Below are positions 1 through 12,504 of a stretch of DNA of 64,000 bases, piece after piece. How positions within the stretch are numbered: the first letter of the stretch is position 1; each line of letters opens with the position of its first letter. The notes under the pieces are model-generated. The model ran no database searches, was not told where the DNA came from, and saw nothing but the letters and a program-made list of their open reading frames with translations. The stretch spans positions 6,978,055 through 7,042,054 of the forward strand of contig JAPWDM010000020.1 in assembly GCA_035578155.1 (NCBI GenBank), written 5' to 3'. The DNA comes from Brachynemurus nebulosus (taxonomy: Eukaryota > Arthropoda > Insecta > Neuroptera > Myrmeleontidae). The translations under genes were made by a program, and so were the position numbers.

Positions 1-465
1 ATATAATTTTAAATTTAATTTACCTATTTTAATATTAAAAAATATTAACTAACAAAAATGTTTTTTTACAGGAACACTTTTCACATAAGGCAAACTTTTA
101 TATTTGACAAGGCCTTTTAAAGGCCGCCTTTGGTAAATGGGATGGTTATTTTGTGCCATTATTTTCAGTAATTTTTCTCATTTATCTCTGGTGGCTTTTA
201 ACCGCCTTTCGCCTCCTTTTTTCAACTTTGGAAATTTTTTAAAAATAGTAAAAAAAAATTCCAAAAACCCCTATGTCAAATCAATTTTGATAGTATTAAA
301 AAGAGCTGTACCAAATTTCAAGTAAATCGGTGCATTGAGATATGTCAACCGTATCGAAAAAAGTAGTTTTGAGTAATTTATATTAAAAATTTGAATTTAA
401 CACTGAAAAGATACACAGTATAAAATAACATTCATACATATGTAAAGAAACTGAATGATGCAATA
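1..465. other. AT-rich non-coding stretch
   Basis: No gene, RNA gene or repeat end was recognised. Short open frames here have no coding character. Confidence 0.5.
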
Positions 466-473
466 ATTTATAT

Positions 474-673
474 CAGTGATTCCCGAAATGGGAGTCGCGA
501 TCCCTAGAGTGGTCGCAAAAATTGTTTCGGGAGTCACAGAAACAATTGATGATAGATCACATATTCATTTTTTACACATTTTCTACCAATTTCTACATAT
601 TTCGGGGGGGGGGGGGGGTTATATTCTTTAAGTGCAAAGGGGAGTGGCGAACCAAAAAGTTTGGGCATCACTG
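474..673. mobile_element. 200-bp hAT-type MITE
   Basis: The ends are imperfect inverted repeats: CAGTGATTCCCGAA on the left and, read inward from the right, CAGTGATGCCCAAA. They are flanked by a perfect 8-bp direct repeat ATTTATAT (466-473 and 674-681). An 8-bp TSD with CAG-type ends is the hAT hallmark. There is no transposase. The interior holds a poly-G run at about 605-618. Confidence 0.88.
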
Positions 674-681
674 ATTTATAT

Positions 682-2446
682 AGTTCTGTAAGGTGATAAC
701 AAATGGCTAAGAAACAATCAATAGCCAATATTACCGCAAATTAATGTCCAAATTTCTTTTTTTTTATATTTCATTCTCATTATGCACTGTGATAAGTATT
801 TTTTTTTAAACCACAAAAAAATCCTATACCTACTGTATAATTTTTCCCCCAATTAAAACCTATATTGTATATACTATTTTCAATTAGGATACATTTAGCT
901 TCCTAAATGTACCATTTAATTAATTTTGTGAAATTAAAACAATTTACTTTTTTTAAATATTTGACAATAAAATTATAATCCCACACTATACTTAATAAAG
1001 ATGCATTTAGTTGTCTATAGAACTCAAAAATAAAATAAAAAAAATATTTGAAATGAAAAAGGTTTGCGACTCCCTACTGAGAAAGGGTCGTTTTTTAACA
1101 ATGTCTGTGTTACGCACACTTATGCATGTTAATTTGGAACCAGAATACGATATCAAACCTGTTATTCTGTTCTAGCTACACAGAAAATATATTTTGCACT
1201 ATGTGTAATTTTTAAGGGGTTTTCAGAACCATGTCTCGGGCCGGATTGACTACCCCAAAGGGCCGCATTTGGCCCGCGGGCCATACTTTGCCCATGACTG
1301 ATCTAGAAGGTGGCCAGTCAAATGATCTATTTTTTCGTGTTTTAAAAGAGTGCAGGAGAGATACTCTATACAGGGAAGAGATATTATCATTGGTTTGTCA
1401 AAAAAAGACCATTATTATCTTAAGAGTTAAGTTTAATTAAATTTTTTTTATAAATTATTAAACTATTCTATAAATTTTCGAATATCATTAATAGAAATTA
1501 TTTCTAACCAAATATTAATCCTAAAATGCATACAAAACTTTAACAAAACTACAAATAATAATATATTTTTTTATTTCTTTTGGCTTCTTATTAACCAGGG
1601 GAAATACGGCAGGGGAGAGACTTATTCATTAGAAAATACAGATAATGGTAAAAGTATTTACTCTAAGGAAATAAAAAAGAAACATGATCAGTTAAGCATA
1701 GATTACTGTAAATTTACATATAGAATAAAACATTACGATTGAATAAAAAAATAAAACCTACCAGGGGAAAGTTAACGTTGATTGTCTACTTCCGTAACTG
1801 TCGAGTGGTGTGATCAAACTGTCCGTTAATAGGAGAAAACAAAAGACTCGCACCACATTTGCTATCAACTTTACATCAAAACAATCGCATTTAGATTGAC
1901 ATTCTGAACGAAGAAGCACCCAAACATATTTTAAATATGTATTTGAAAATACCCAGGGGTGGAGACGTTAAATGTGGGGGACAAATTTTGTCCTTATTTA
2001 TCTTCATAAAAATATAAATTTTTGCTAATATAATTGCAATCACTATTTTTATTGATTTATAAAAAAAGATTTTTTTTTATTATTTTGATGAATTTATTTG
2101 TATATAAATTCGTTGATTGACTGATAAGACAGTAAAGGGACAGGCCAGGGGAGAGATTATTTTCAAGAATAAGGGGTGCGATTGAAACGAAATCAATCAA
2201 GGTCATGAAATTTATTGACAATAAAGTAGACGCAGTGTATTAAATGATACTGACATTATATATCACAAACTTTTGAAAATAATATCAATTTGTAACGCAG
2301 GCACTTAACTGAGTACGTCTTAACTGAGAATCACCCAAATTCAAAATCTGTAGAGACTAGTGGACTCTCACACTGATATTTTACACTAAAATAAAGTAAA
2401 ATTTGGTGTAATAGTACGGATAATTCCTCTTATATAAAACCCATTA
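682..2446. other. Non-coding, AT-rich, with a small GC-rich repeat fragment
   Basis: No gene was recognised. A GC-rich patch at about 1232-1310 (GGGCCGG and GGCCCGCGGGCC motifs) looks like an eroded transposon end, but no partner end or TSD was found. The 69-codon open frame across it has no recognisable domain. Confidence 0.4.
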
Positions 2447-3218
2447 GGTAGCCAATAGCCATACACGAGCGAACTTTTTGAACATCTGATCCTTACCAGA
2501 ACAAGTCTGCTATAAAGTCCGTTCATGTGTGGAAGAACGTGACTACGAATTAATTCTGTCAGATTATTTTATCTTATAACGAATGTTTATGAATGGCGTA
2601 TTTTTTTCTTGACGTAAAAATTACGTACTATTTTCTTAATTTTATTTTTAATTTTAATAAATACATGCAATAGAATGGACTTAAGCTTATTATTACTGAA
2701 TTTATTGAACTTTATAAAGCTCAGCTATGTTTATGAAAATAAAATAACCAAGAATACACAAATAAAAATTTAAAAATAATGGCTATGAGAAATTCAAAAT
2801 TTTATTTTAATATTAAAAAAAATCCAAAATAGCAATAATTTAGTAGTTTTCTTTCTCGACATGATATTATTAAATTTAAATTTAACATACAATTTAATTT
2901 TAATATGAAAATTTATCACTTTATAATAATTGAATTTGCTCATTACAGTTTAAAGTATCCGTTGGTCCTTTGAACATGTTCACAGGATCGGCGAATTTAG
3001 CAAATCCGAATCAAATCCTTTAAAAGTGACGGATAACTAAGCATTAATTAGCGGAACTGATCCGGTCAAGGACTAGTTCCGTCAATTTTAAACGGATTTT
3101 TATTTTGTGTTAGTGTTCTACCTTTAGGATCAAATCTGTTGGAAATGGTCTTATGAGATCCGTAGGAATTAGTCCGGTGGATTAGATCCTTCAAAAAGTC
3201 CGTCCGTGTATGGCTACC
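2447..3218. mobile_element. MITE with TA-flanked inverted ends
   Basis: The left end GGTAGCCA...ATACACGAGCGAACTTTTTG pairs with the right end, which read inward gives GGTAGCCATACACGGACGGA. The left end carries a small duplication (CCAATAG). TA dinucleotides flank both ends, fitting a mariner-type or a degraded 3-bp TSD. No transposase is present. Confidence 0.6.
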
Positions 3219-3322
3219 TATTTACTTCCAAGCAGTAAATAGTAAGTGCATAGTACGTATAAGCAGGTTACTTTATATACCTTTGATAAAATTATATTTT
3301 CTGCCTTATTTAAGCGTTTTAC

Positions 3323-3450
3323 TTCGAATGGTTTCAAGGCCTCGGATGCAGTTTGAGTATCTGAAATACTGAAGTGATGAGATGCTTAAGAATCTTCGGC
3401 TTTCATCCTCAGATACCCAAACTGCATCCGAGGCCCTAAAACCATTCGAA
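3323..3450. repeat. Long imperfect hairpin
   Basis: Two arms of about 43 bp (from TTCGAATGGTTTC at 3323 to the complementary ACCATTCGAA ending at 3450) share GGCCTCGGATGCAGTTTG and enclose a loop of about 40 bp. It is probably a minimal fold-back element. No TSD is obvious. Confidence 0.7.
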
Positions 3451-3940
3451 AACAAAATTTGCTGCACAGTGTCAAACATGATCATACGTCTATCATGGGG
3501 TAGGGGTGTATAGTTGTTGGAAATATATGTTTACTGGAATATTTTAAAAATAACTAGGCGTGCAAGCACCAGAAAATTAAATTTATCCGAAAGCTCTCCA
3601 AGAACTAATTTCTCAACAGGACAAGGACCCTAAACATTCGGCATTGTAGTGAAGCAGTATTTCTTGTATTACGTGCCTCATTTATTTCATACACCTCCAG
3701 AGTGATTAGACGTAAACCCTGTCGAACATCTATGGCCAATATCTATGTGTTCAAATAAGAAAACGTAATATTTCTAATAAACAGGATTTAACTAAAACAT
3801 TAAATTGATGAATAGAGCCAAAACAGTCCGGATTGTACAACAAAGTTAATCGCATCAATGCCCAATCGCTTGCAAGCAATAATTAAAGCAAAGGGATGTG
3901 TAACGAAATATCAAAAATAGTTATTATCCTTTGTTCCGAA

Positions 3941-4898
3941 TAGAGATGTGCTCGTGAGTACATTTTTACTCACGATCACGCACAGTCACGAATTAGCTTT
4001 TGTACTCACGCCCGATCACGAACGAGAAAATTTATTTCTTTTCACACTCACGCACGATCACGAACAAAAAAATTTTATGCTTTCACACTCACGCACGATC
4101 ACGAACAAAAAAATTTTATGCTTTCACACTCACGCACGCTTACGAATTAAACATAAAAATCTTTGAAACTATTCTTATTGTATTTGTATATAAACATGAC
4201 ATTTCGCACAACCAAACATCTAATTTTTTAACAAAATTGTGACAAAATATTTTTTAGAACCTATAAATACATAGAAAAAAATTTTTTTTAAATAATGATA
4301 ATAATAAAACAACTTAAAATATTGAAAAAGATAATATTCCTTTAAGTAACCCCTCTTTATATTATGTCTTCATGACCATATTGTTCAAAACTGACCTTGT
4401 TATTTACAATTATACTCATTGACTGAGACCGTATATCCACACATCGTGAGAGATGCAGACTAATTTTAAATTTTTCTTAAAAATTTAAGAAATTATTTAA
4501 AAACGGAAGAATCAGAACAACATCATAAACACTGTTGGATATTTCTAATTTTTAAATCATTTTGTATACACTCCAAGTATCTCGGTAAAGAACTGGAATT
4601 TGTTAGTAAGGGTTATTGGATTTCTACCTACTTGTGCTTGTAAAAACCAATATATAAAAAAAAAGATTTTTTTGTAGTTGAAATATCAAATTGGTTTAGT
4701 TAATATTCCCTAAAATTGAAAATAATAAATTATATTATTTAAAAATTTTTTATTCATGGTCTTTAACTTTTCGTAACTCACGAATTATTCAAGACAAGAA
4801 ATTAAATGTCACGATCACGCCCACTCACGCACGATAGTAGAAAATTATTCACGATCACGATGGGTCACGCGTGAATTCACGATTTTGGCACATCTCTA
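3941..4898. mobile_element. 958-bp non-autonomous hAT element
   Basis: The termini TAGAGATGTGC and GCACATCTCTA are perfect inverted repeats, flanked by a perfect 8-bp TSD GTTCCGAA (3933-3940 and 4899-4906). Subterminal copies of CTCACGCACGATCACGA occur at both ends. On the left they form a tandem array with an exact 41-bp period (repeat starts at 4043, 4084, 4125). Open frames across the array are products of the repeat. No transposase domain was seen. Confidence 0.9.
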
Positions 4899-5000
4899 GT
4901 TCCGAACTTGTAATTTTTTGTTTACTGTTCTGTCTAAACACTTCTGTGAGTGCTATAATACATGTCTCAATTTAATTTAATTTTTTTAAACAGAGTTATA

Positions 5001-5189
5001 ATTTGCTGTGATTTTAGTTAGGATAATTTTGTAGTACAGATTTTGAAGAATTTATTTCCCTTATTTCTATTTTCTTTTGTACAAAAGATATCGTAAAAAA
5101 TTAAATAAAATTTTTAAGTTTCTTTAAAGAAACTTTTGTCCAAACACTTTTGTGAGTAACTATGTATATAACTAAAATCACAGCAAATA
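5001..5189. repeat. Inverted repeat pair next to (TA)n
   Basis: ATTTGCTGTGATTTTAGTTA at 5001-5020 is complementary to the segment at 5170-5189. A direct pair of about 20 bp (TAAACACTTCTGTGAGT-like) lies at 4935 and 5140. It is likely a small MITE abutting the microsatellite. Confidence 0.5.
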
Positions 5190-5190
5190 T

Positions 5191-5270
<80 letters not shown>
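5190..5270. repeat. (TA)n microsatellite
   Basis: About 80 bp of alternating T and A immediately precede a dispersed repeat (CCCGCYACCTTTTAAT). The same junction recurs at 16.39 kb. Confidence 0.95.
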
Positions 5271-5272
<2 letters not shown>

Positions 5273-6345
5273 CCGCTACCTTTTAATATGTGTAGGGCCC
5301 CCCTATGAAAGTTAAGAGCTGAAATTTGGTAAGTGGGGCTCATTTCTGATGCACCTCATACCATGAAAGTGGGGTCAAATTTTGGATCCAACGCAACCTT
5401 TAAGGGGGTGGTGGGGGCGGCAAAACAATAAAACTTTTCCAAACCGGTTGGAAATAATGTTTCGGTCAATTATCTACAACATATCCAAAATTCAGCTTCC
5501 TAGGATGATTTGGAGGGAGTAGAGGGGAAAAAAATGGTTTTGGCTGGATCTAACGCGCCCACAGTTCCCCAGAATTAACTTAGAGGGTTGAAATTTGGTA
5601 TGTTGATAAAGTTCATACCTAGGGTCTGCCTTTTGGAGGTTTTAATATTTTACCCCCACTCCCCCTCATTTTTAAGCTACAATTCATGCTTTTTTGACGT
5701 TTTCGAAGTTTGTATCACTCGCACAGGTCACCCAAATAAATCTAGAGGGCTGAAATTTTGTATTCGGATTGAGATAGTATTAAGGGGGTGCTTTTTGGGA
5801 GTCTCAGCTTTTAACCCTTACCCCCACCATTTTTATACCAAAAAGAACATGATTTTTCTTGTTTTTTTAACAGTTTCGTTCGGATCAAAATCTCCCCAAA
5901 TAAACCTAGAGGGCTGACTTTTTGTGTACAGGTTAAGCTAATAGCCAGCCACTGCTTTTTGAAGGTTTCAACTTTTAACCCTTACCCCCATGATTTTTAC
6001 GCCAATATTTCCTTAAATTTTTCGCTTTTTTTCTAACACGTCTAGAGACTCTCTTAAGGAGTCTCCACATTCTCGCTGAGGTTGGACGAAACGAGAATGT
6101 AGAGGGTCATTTCGTTGTGTCTCGCGGTTGGTGTTTTAATGCTATTCATGTGGCTGAGCCAACTCAGCGACGAACTCGACGAGGAATCTCGTCCAACCTT
6201 GGCGAGAATGTGGAGAGTCCTTAAGAAAACCTGGAGGGCTAAAATTTTGTACGTGTATTGAGTTAGTATCCAGCTAGTGCCTTTTAGGGATTCCACATTA
6301 CTTTTCCCCCCACTTCTCCCATTTTTACATTGGAATTCAATGGTA
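5271..6345. repeat. Dispersed repeat with internal ~160-bp tandem units
   Basis: The sequence begins CCCGCTACCTTTTAAT. It contains diverged units centred on TAGAGGGCTGAAATTTTGTA (5581, 5743, 5908, and 6232 after subtracting a nested insertion), a spacing of about 160 bp. Near-identical copies lie at 16394-17310 and, reversed, inside the element at 25017-26617. No protein or termini were recognised. Confidence 0.7.
6058..6220. mobile_element. 163-bp TTAA-targeting MITE
   Basis: The element is flanked by TTAA (6054-6057 and 6221-6224). Its inverted ends of about 32 bp read GGAGTCTCCACATTCTCGCT on the left and GGACTCTCCACATTCTCGCC inward from the right. TTAA targeting is characteristic of piggyBac-type elements. 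The homologous repeat at 17.16-17.18 kb lacks this insertion and has CTAA at the site, so it acts as an empty site. Confidence 0.85.
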
Positions 6346-6500
6346 TTGTTAAATATGTTTTAAATGCATTATTTTTATTCTAAATGCAAGTAGGCGAATA
6401 GTAATTTTAAAAAATTTAAAAAAAAATGAACTTTTATAACAAATGCAATACACAAATATTAACTAATTTAAAAATGTTATTAAAGTTACTATTTATTTAT

Positions 6501-6928
6501 AAAGTAGGAATTTTGGATTTTTATTATTTATAAAATAGAAATTTTGGATTTTTTTGGAAAGAAAAAATATCTTCATAAGGGCCTTCGAGTTTACTATTTA
6601 AGTTCCTTTTTTAATATTTAAAAATAAAACACAAAGGCAATTGGCGGATAAGCATGGATAGAAATGCCCTTGTACGAATTGTGTTGGCTTTTTCCCTGCT
6701 AACTGCTACCGGCACGAAATTGAAATTTACTGAGATTTAGCCCTTAAAAACTTAAAACCTTTTCTTAAAGCTCCGATCAACCGAACACTCATCATCAGTT
6801 TTGAAACCACCAAAATGACAAATCGCTTGTAGACTTTCAATTACATTTCGCTTGTAGACATTCAATACCAAAGATGAAAGGAAAACTTCGACTTCCGTGA
6901 TGGGGCCCCACTGCTCACGGCGTTTTTT
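6501..6928. repeat. Dispersed ~430-bp repeat ending CACGGCGTTTT, copy 1
   Basis: One of five copies in the window (6501, 6929, 18680, 55244 reversed, 56820). It begins near GTAGGAATTTTGGATTTTTA. It ends with a short hairpin, stem CCGTGA/TCACGG around a G/C-rich loop, followed by CGTTTT. No coding capacity was seen. Confidence 0.75.
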
Positions 6929-7328
6929 ATTTATAAAATAGATACTTTGAAATTTTTTGGAAAGAAAAAATACCTTTATAAAGGCCTTCCAGTTTACTAT
7001 TTAAGGTACTTTTTTAATATTTAAAAATAAAACACAAAGGCAATTGGCGGATAAGCATGGGTAGGAATGCCCCCGTACGAATTGTGTTGGGTGTTTTCCT
7101 GCTAACTGCTTTCGGCACCAAATTGAAATTTACTGGGATTCAGCCCTTAAAAACTTAAAACCTTTTTTAAAGCCCCGATCAGCCGGGCACTCATCATCAG
7201 TTTTGAAACCACCAAAATAACAAATCGCTTGTAGACTTTCAATCACATTTCGCTTGTAGACATTCAATACCGAAGATGAAGGGAAAAATTCGATTTCCGT
7301 GATGGGGCCCCGCTGTTCACGGCGTTTT
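6929..7328. repeat. Same repeat, adjacent tandem copy 2
   Basis: A direct second copy of the preceding unit, with the same terminal hairpin and CGTTTT end. It lies about 115 bp beyond the stop codon of the NIF3-like gene, which is transcribed towards it. Confidence 0.75.
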
Positions 7329-7441
7329 ATTTATTTATACTTATATTCTTTTGTATTAATTTAAAATTGTATATTTGAAAGTAATATAATATTTTATTTT
7401 TTTGTAATATAAAAAATTTAATAATATAACAAAAATTGTTT

Positions 7442-9085
7442 TTAGATAGTTTTAAGTGGATCGGTATCACGATTAGAAACCAATATTGACACATCTTTTG
7501 AGAGCCAGCCACTTAGCTTTTCTCCAAAATATTTTAAATATCCACGTTCTGAATCGCTATGATTACACAAAATAACGTGCGTTCCTTTATGAATGGCTTC
7601 TAAAACATCATGGTGTAACATTTCTCCTGTTAAATACAAATCAGCTTGAACGCCACATAAAACTGAAGCACCACTTCCAGGACAAACAGCCATTGTAGAT
7701 ATGTTACTATCTGAAAAAAAATGTAATTAGATGAAATTCACCCGAAAAAACGTTTGTTACCTAAAGTTTTTCCTCGTGCCAAAGCCAAACGTAAATGGGG
7801 AATTCCTATATGTTTTTTAACGCAATCTATTATTTGCCGTAGTGTCATTGGGGTACTCAATTGGCACGTTCTACCCATTCCTGTATTCGGTGTAATGCCC
7901 GGTTGTATTGGCATGCATTTTTCAATTGGAACACAGCGAGCTAACCAATCTCCGACACCGTCCTGCACCCCGTCCCATGTAGTGTGTGGCGAAAAGACTG
8001 CAATTCGGTTTTCTAAACAGGCTGCTGTGATTCTACCTTTCCAAGTACTATTGATTTTCCAAATAAAATATTTTTTTAAACAAAAATATGGTAATATATT
8101 TAAAGTGTGTAATTTCAATTTTCCGATACGTTGTTTTTTCTATTATTAGTTAAGTTCATAGCAGATAAAGATTTGATGTTTGTTTAATATTTGCAGACAT
8201 GCTTACGTATTTATGAATGTACTAGAATATACTAGGTGTTATAAGTTATTTATTCAGTAAAATGATTTAGTTACAATTACAGTATAACTCATCATATAAT
8301 TTTTTTAAACTAAAAATTTACCATGTAAATATGATAAATGTGTAAATATAATTCTGTGCACCGAACTAGTGCAATTAGCGGTTCATAGAACCTTGTCTAC
8401 GTTCGAAAGTATTTTTAAAAAAAAAATTATAATGAAAGTACAATACGATAAGGAAAGAAATAGTTAGATTTAGGTAAAAAATGGATATTAAAAATTAGTT
8501 ATATCTGAATTTCATACAAGTTTTTAATACAAGTTTAATGATCAATATTTCAAAAACTAAGCGAAATTTTAAAATTGTTTTACTCTTTACATTTTATTGA
8601 GAATGAAAAAATCTATCAAATCTGTTTGTAAAATGTTGTCGCCTCGAATATTGTGCTTGTGCCAAAATATAACTTACCTACCTATTTGTAATCGATTTCA
8701 AAGGATTAAATATTGGCGGATGATATGCAATAATTAAGTTGGCTTGTACATTTAATGCTTCTTCCATAACATCTTCAGTAAGATCATTCGTTAACAATAT
8801 TTTGGACACATTAATAGGGAAGGTAGGTTCGATCAATAACCCCACATTATCCCAGGATTCGGCTAACGATTCAGGTGCAAAGTCATCAAGCAATTTCACA
8901 ACAGTTTTTAAAGGTACACCTGCAGTTGTATCTCCCATCTTCATAATATTTTCACCAACTACTTGACAAGTTAGAAAACGAAAATTCGGGTAAAATATTT
9001 TAAAAGTTGATTGTGAAAGAAATGAAGTGGAATTTATATGATAAAAAATTTTAAACATAATTTTAGAGTTTTGAAACAAAAGCAT
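7442..9085 (-). CDS. NIF3L1: NIF3-like protein 1 (three exons)
   Basis: NIF3 family proteins are conserved metal-binding-fold proteins of uncertain biochemical role. Minus-strand exons are 9085-8682, 8047-7761 and 7710-7442, with GT-AG introns of 634 and 50 bp; split codons rejoin in frame, giving about 319 codons. Family landmarks appear in order: SWDNVGL (77-83), TNDLTE (99-104), YHPP (121-124), SPHT (154-157), GMGR (191-194), GSGAS in exon 3, DLYLTGEM, then NHSDSERGYL. The human protein has about 85 extra residues between SPHT and GMGR; this one is the short form. The start is uncertain. The first ATG (9085) adds a 47-residue basic/aromatic leader that could be a mitochondrial presequence; ATGs at 8944 and 8938 just precede the conserved region, and a CTAAC...AG acceptor-like site lies before them. 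The frame is intact and it is probably a functional host gene. Confidence 0.93.
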
Positions 9086-9470
9086 AACCGGCTTACAAAT
9101 ATTTCTAAATTTTTATGTATTTTACTGTTTTAGAGACACATGAATTCTTCTAACAGTATGTACGATAAATATGTACATATGTACATATTACCTACTAACC
9201 TTTAACATTTTAACCGGTTTAACCATATTCTTTTTCGTTTTGTTTACTCACTCCTTATCACTTAAATGTTTTTATTGCTGAGTTTTTATACTTAAGAAAA
9301 TAAATACCTCATTTTTTTTAATAGTTAATTTTTAGTTTTTTGTAATATGTACTAAAAAAATATATGTAACTAGGTAAGTATGTATTTCATTTTTCTTTTA
9401 ATAATATCGATTATGATGATTACTGATTAGAAATGGTGAGTCAACTCAATGTATTCAAAAAAGTGTCTAA
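9086..9470. other. Upstream flank of the NIF3-like gene
   Basis: AT-rich flank upstream of the minus-strand gene. It presumably holds the promoter and 5' UTR, but no convincing TATA box or initiator could be assigned. Confidence 0.35.
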
Positions 9471-10035
9471 AAATAAGAGGGCATTCGTGTGCCTTAGATA
9501 CCAAAGCGGTACAGTACTTATTCTCAAATGGAAACGCGAGCTTCTATATCTTTGTTAGCTTTTAAATAGAATCTTCTGGAATCGTTTTCAATTTTCAACT
9601 CAGTTATAAAGTCGGTTTTTCGATCGTTTTTAAAATAAATTTAACAACTCTTATTTTGCGTCACATCATTTACATTGTATATTATATAATTCGCTGACGT
9701 CACTATGTAAAATCGGAGTCAGTACCATTAGATATTCACCGTATAAAGTAATTTAAACTATAAGAGTTTACTTCATACATATGTAATTTCTATGTATTTC
9801 CTTATTATTAAATATCATCAACCGACATTGGTGATTCTCAAATGGAAACACTCACTTCCCCAGTCCCGACGTGTTTCCATTTGAGAATAAGTACTGTAGT
9901 TACATTCTATTTTATCCGTTTTCTTTTACTATATTCGCTACATTCACATTAGTATTTTAAGAATATTAACGCCACGAGTGGTAAAAAAAGAAAGCCTTAT
10001 ATGTGCCATTTTCGTGACCAATTTTGGCAATTCTT
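9471..10035. repeat. Dispersed repeat containing a TA-flanked inverted-repeat element, copy 1
   Basis: The core at 9512-9896 has perfect inverted ends CAGTACTTATTCTCAAATGG flanked by TA on both sides (mariner-like). The flanks (CATTCGTGTG...TTAGATAC on the left, GTTACATTCT...TTTATCCG on the right) are shared with a second copy at 21850-22425, so a larger unit was duplicated. Confidence 0.7.
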
Positions 10036-10448
10036 CCGTAAGAGCTGGTGTCCATGTATATGGTCCATAGACCCTATACTAAATATGCTAAATATGTAGC
10101 ACGATTATGTAGCAATGTAGTATGGTGACTATAAAAGATGTAAGCTCTCTATGTATGTATAAGAGGCTCTAAAAATAAGAAGGCATTAGTATTCCATATG
10201 TACTAAAATGGTACTAAGGTCCCTATAATAAGAGTTTGAACACCGGCCACTTATAGGTAAAATAATAGCGCATTTATTCAAAATAATGACGCACTGGACG
10301 CACATCAAATCAAGCTAGTAGTGGTGGCACTGATGTTCTTCTGTCAATTATTTAAACCTTTAAACAAACCATATGGAAAAATTTTTTTGTCTAAAAATGC
10401 CGGATTTTTTACTGCCAGTAATAAGTACAATAGATAAGATTACAAATA

Positions 10449-10795
10449 CCCCTGTCGCAGCATCCTGCATAACATAGCGAATTTCCGTTTATAAAAATCC
10501 GTTTTTCTGTGATTTTTCACCCTTTTAAGTGATTTTTCCTCCTCTTTCTAATGGTGTAAATAAATGTCAAAAAAAAATTTTAACTTTAGAAAATTTTGGC
10601 AAAAAACTAATCTTTTTCACGAAAAATGGTCAAAAAAACCATGTTCTAGGCATCCGACATGGCTGGCTAACGAATTTGTCCAACGGTGTGGGACTAAATA
10701 TAAATTTAATACATAAATTTTAGTGAATATTATTTTTGGTTTCTAGGGACCCCAAAACAAATTTCTATTATAGTCTCGGAGATTTATTTCGGAGC
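10449..10795. repeat. CCCCTGTCGCAGCATCCTGC repeat, copy 1
   Basis: A direct repeat of about 350 bp. It starts CCCCTGTCGCAGCATCCTGC and ends soon after TTTCTAGGGACCCCAAAAC. The second copy is 500 bp downstream. Open frames inside are not coding-like. The segment 10310-10430 before it resembles 13590-13670. Confidence 0.7.
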
Positions 10796-10948
10796 TCTAA
10801 AAAATAGAACTTTCTTCGGAACCCTAAAAAACGGCATATAAGTAACATACAAACATATACATATGTATGACGTATATGACTTATATACAATCTATATATC
10901 TTCCTGTACCACAAACACATTCTTTCATATAATTATGCATATAGGTAT

Positions 10949-11395
10949 ACCCCTGTCGCAGCATCCTGCATAACATAGCGAATGCTCTTTTATAAAAATT
11001 AAATTTTCTCGGAAACTAGTTGACATAGAATAATAGTTTAAAGACCTTTTTTATGCAATTTTTTTTCGTCGTTTAAATGATGTAAAAAAATTTCGCAAAA
11101 AATTTTAAATAAGTGGAAATTTTGGCAAAAAACTAATTTTTTGCAAGAACAAACACCATGTTCCTGGCATCCGACGTGTCTGGCTAACGAACTTGTCCAA
11201 CGGTTTGGGATTTCCAACATTTTCACCAAATTTCGTAAACCTAGGACATTTCGTTCGAGAGTTATCGTGCGGACACATATATATATATATATATATATAC
11301 ATATATACATATATATATATATAAATTTTGGTGAATATTATTTTCGGTTTCTAGGGACCTCAAAACAAATTTCTGCCATGGTCCCGGGTTTAAGT
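10949..11395. repeat. CCCCTGTCGCAGCATCCTGC repeat, copy 2
   Basis: The second copy carries an internal TA/CATA microsatellite at about 11275-11324 that accounts for most of its extra length. Confidence 0.7.
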
Positions 11396-12500
11396 CGCGT
11401 CATGACAGTGGCTGTAATAGCGAGCTTCCATTCTGGAAATTCGCTAAAAAAGAAAAAGAAAAAAAAAATTAAAGATCCGAACATCAAAAACTTGAATCCA
11501 AAAATTTGCAAAATATAAATTATACTAAACTGTGTTGATAAAATTGAACATTATTTAAAATTATACCGAATGTCAGAAAATCTGTCACAGATGGCGGCAC
11601 CTGTACCAGTGAATATATACATATCACAGCATTTTGAGCCGCCATATTGCAGGACGAGTTAACTCGTCTTAATCATTTAAAGGTTAATAGCGTGTGTGCG
11701 TGTGAATTGACAGTTGTAGGGGTTGTAGGTATTTTCCATCCGAAGCACAAATATTTAAGTAATTATATAGAAATAAGGGTAAATTGCAATATACTATATG
11801 GTGCGATATTTTCGATGTTTACCGCAAAAAAGAAATAAATGCGGCTGAGAATTATTGTACTTAGAAGTTAAAGGGCGGTCACATATTTTTATTAAAAATA
11901 ATTGCGTTTTATTATTAATTATCACACTTTAAAAGTTGTCAAAGTAGATAGGTTAGGACAATTAAAAAACGGATTTTGATATACAAACTAATTTGCCTAG
12001 TATATTAAATGGCCCCACGTGAGCGGGGCCGCTTTACTCACTTGTGTTTTGCATTGTTCTGTTATTTTTATCGTATTTTATCAAAAAAAAAAAAAAAAAA
12101 TACTACAATAAGTTAATAATATCATACAAATGTCAATATTAAAAAATGTGTAAAATATTAATAAATTTGAATTTTCGAAAAAAAAAATAGGCTTCCGCAA
12201 TTTAACTTTTCACTAATTAAAAATTTCCACCAACTTTGGTTCGTTTTTACAGATTAAAAAAAAAAAAAAATATCGCACCATATAGTATATAATGTATATT
12301 GCAATTTTCTCAGAAATAAATTAAATATTAATAAAAATTATTTAGTTTAACCTAGAAAGAATAATTAAATTGAAACTTTTTGATTGTTCATTAACTCATA
12401 ACTTATTGTTAAATATTTACCTAATTTATTTACAAATTATTTTACGCAAACTTTGGATAGAAAATGACAGAACGTCAAACCAGATGTCACGATTCTATTT
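11396..12500. other. Non-coding, with an inverted repeat pair
   Basis: A segment at 11781-11810 is the inverse of 12271-12306 (core TATCGCACCATATAGTATAT), perhaps the ends of a degraded element of about 525 bp. No gene was recognised. Confidence 0.45.
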
Positions 12501-12504
12501 ATTA

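Noticed and set aside
3948..4242. Overlapping open frames with repeated His/Thr/Arg-rich units
   Set aside because: Produced by the 41-bp tandem array inside a hAT element with clear ends and TSD.
7754..8149. 131-codon plus-strand frame
   Set aside because: Antisense to exon 2 of the NIF3-like gene.
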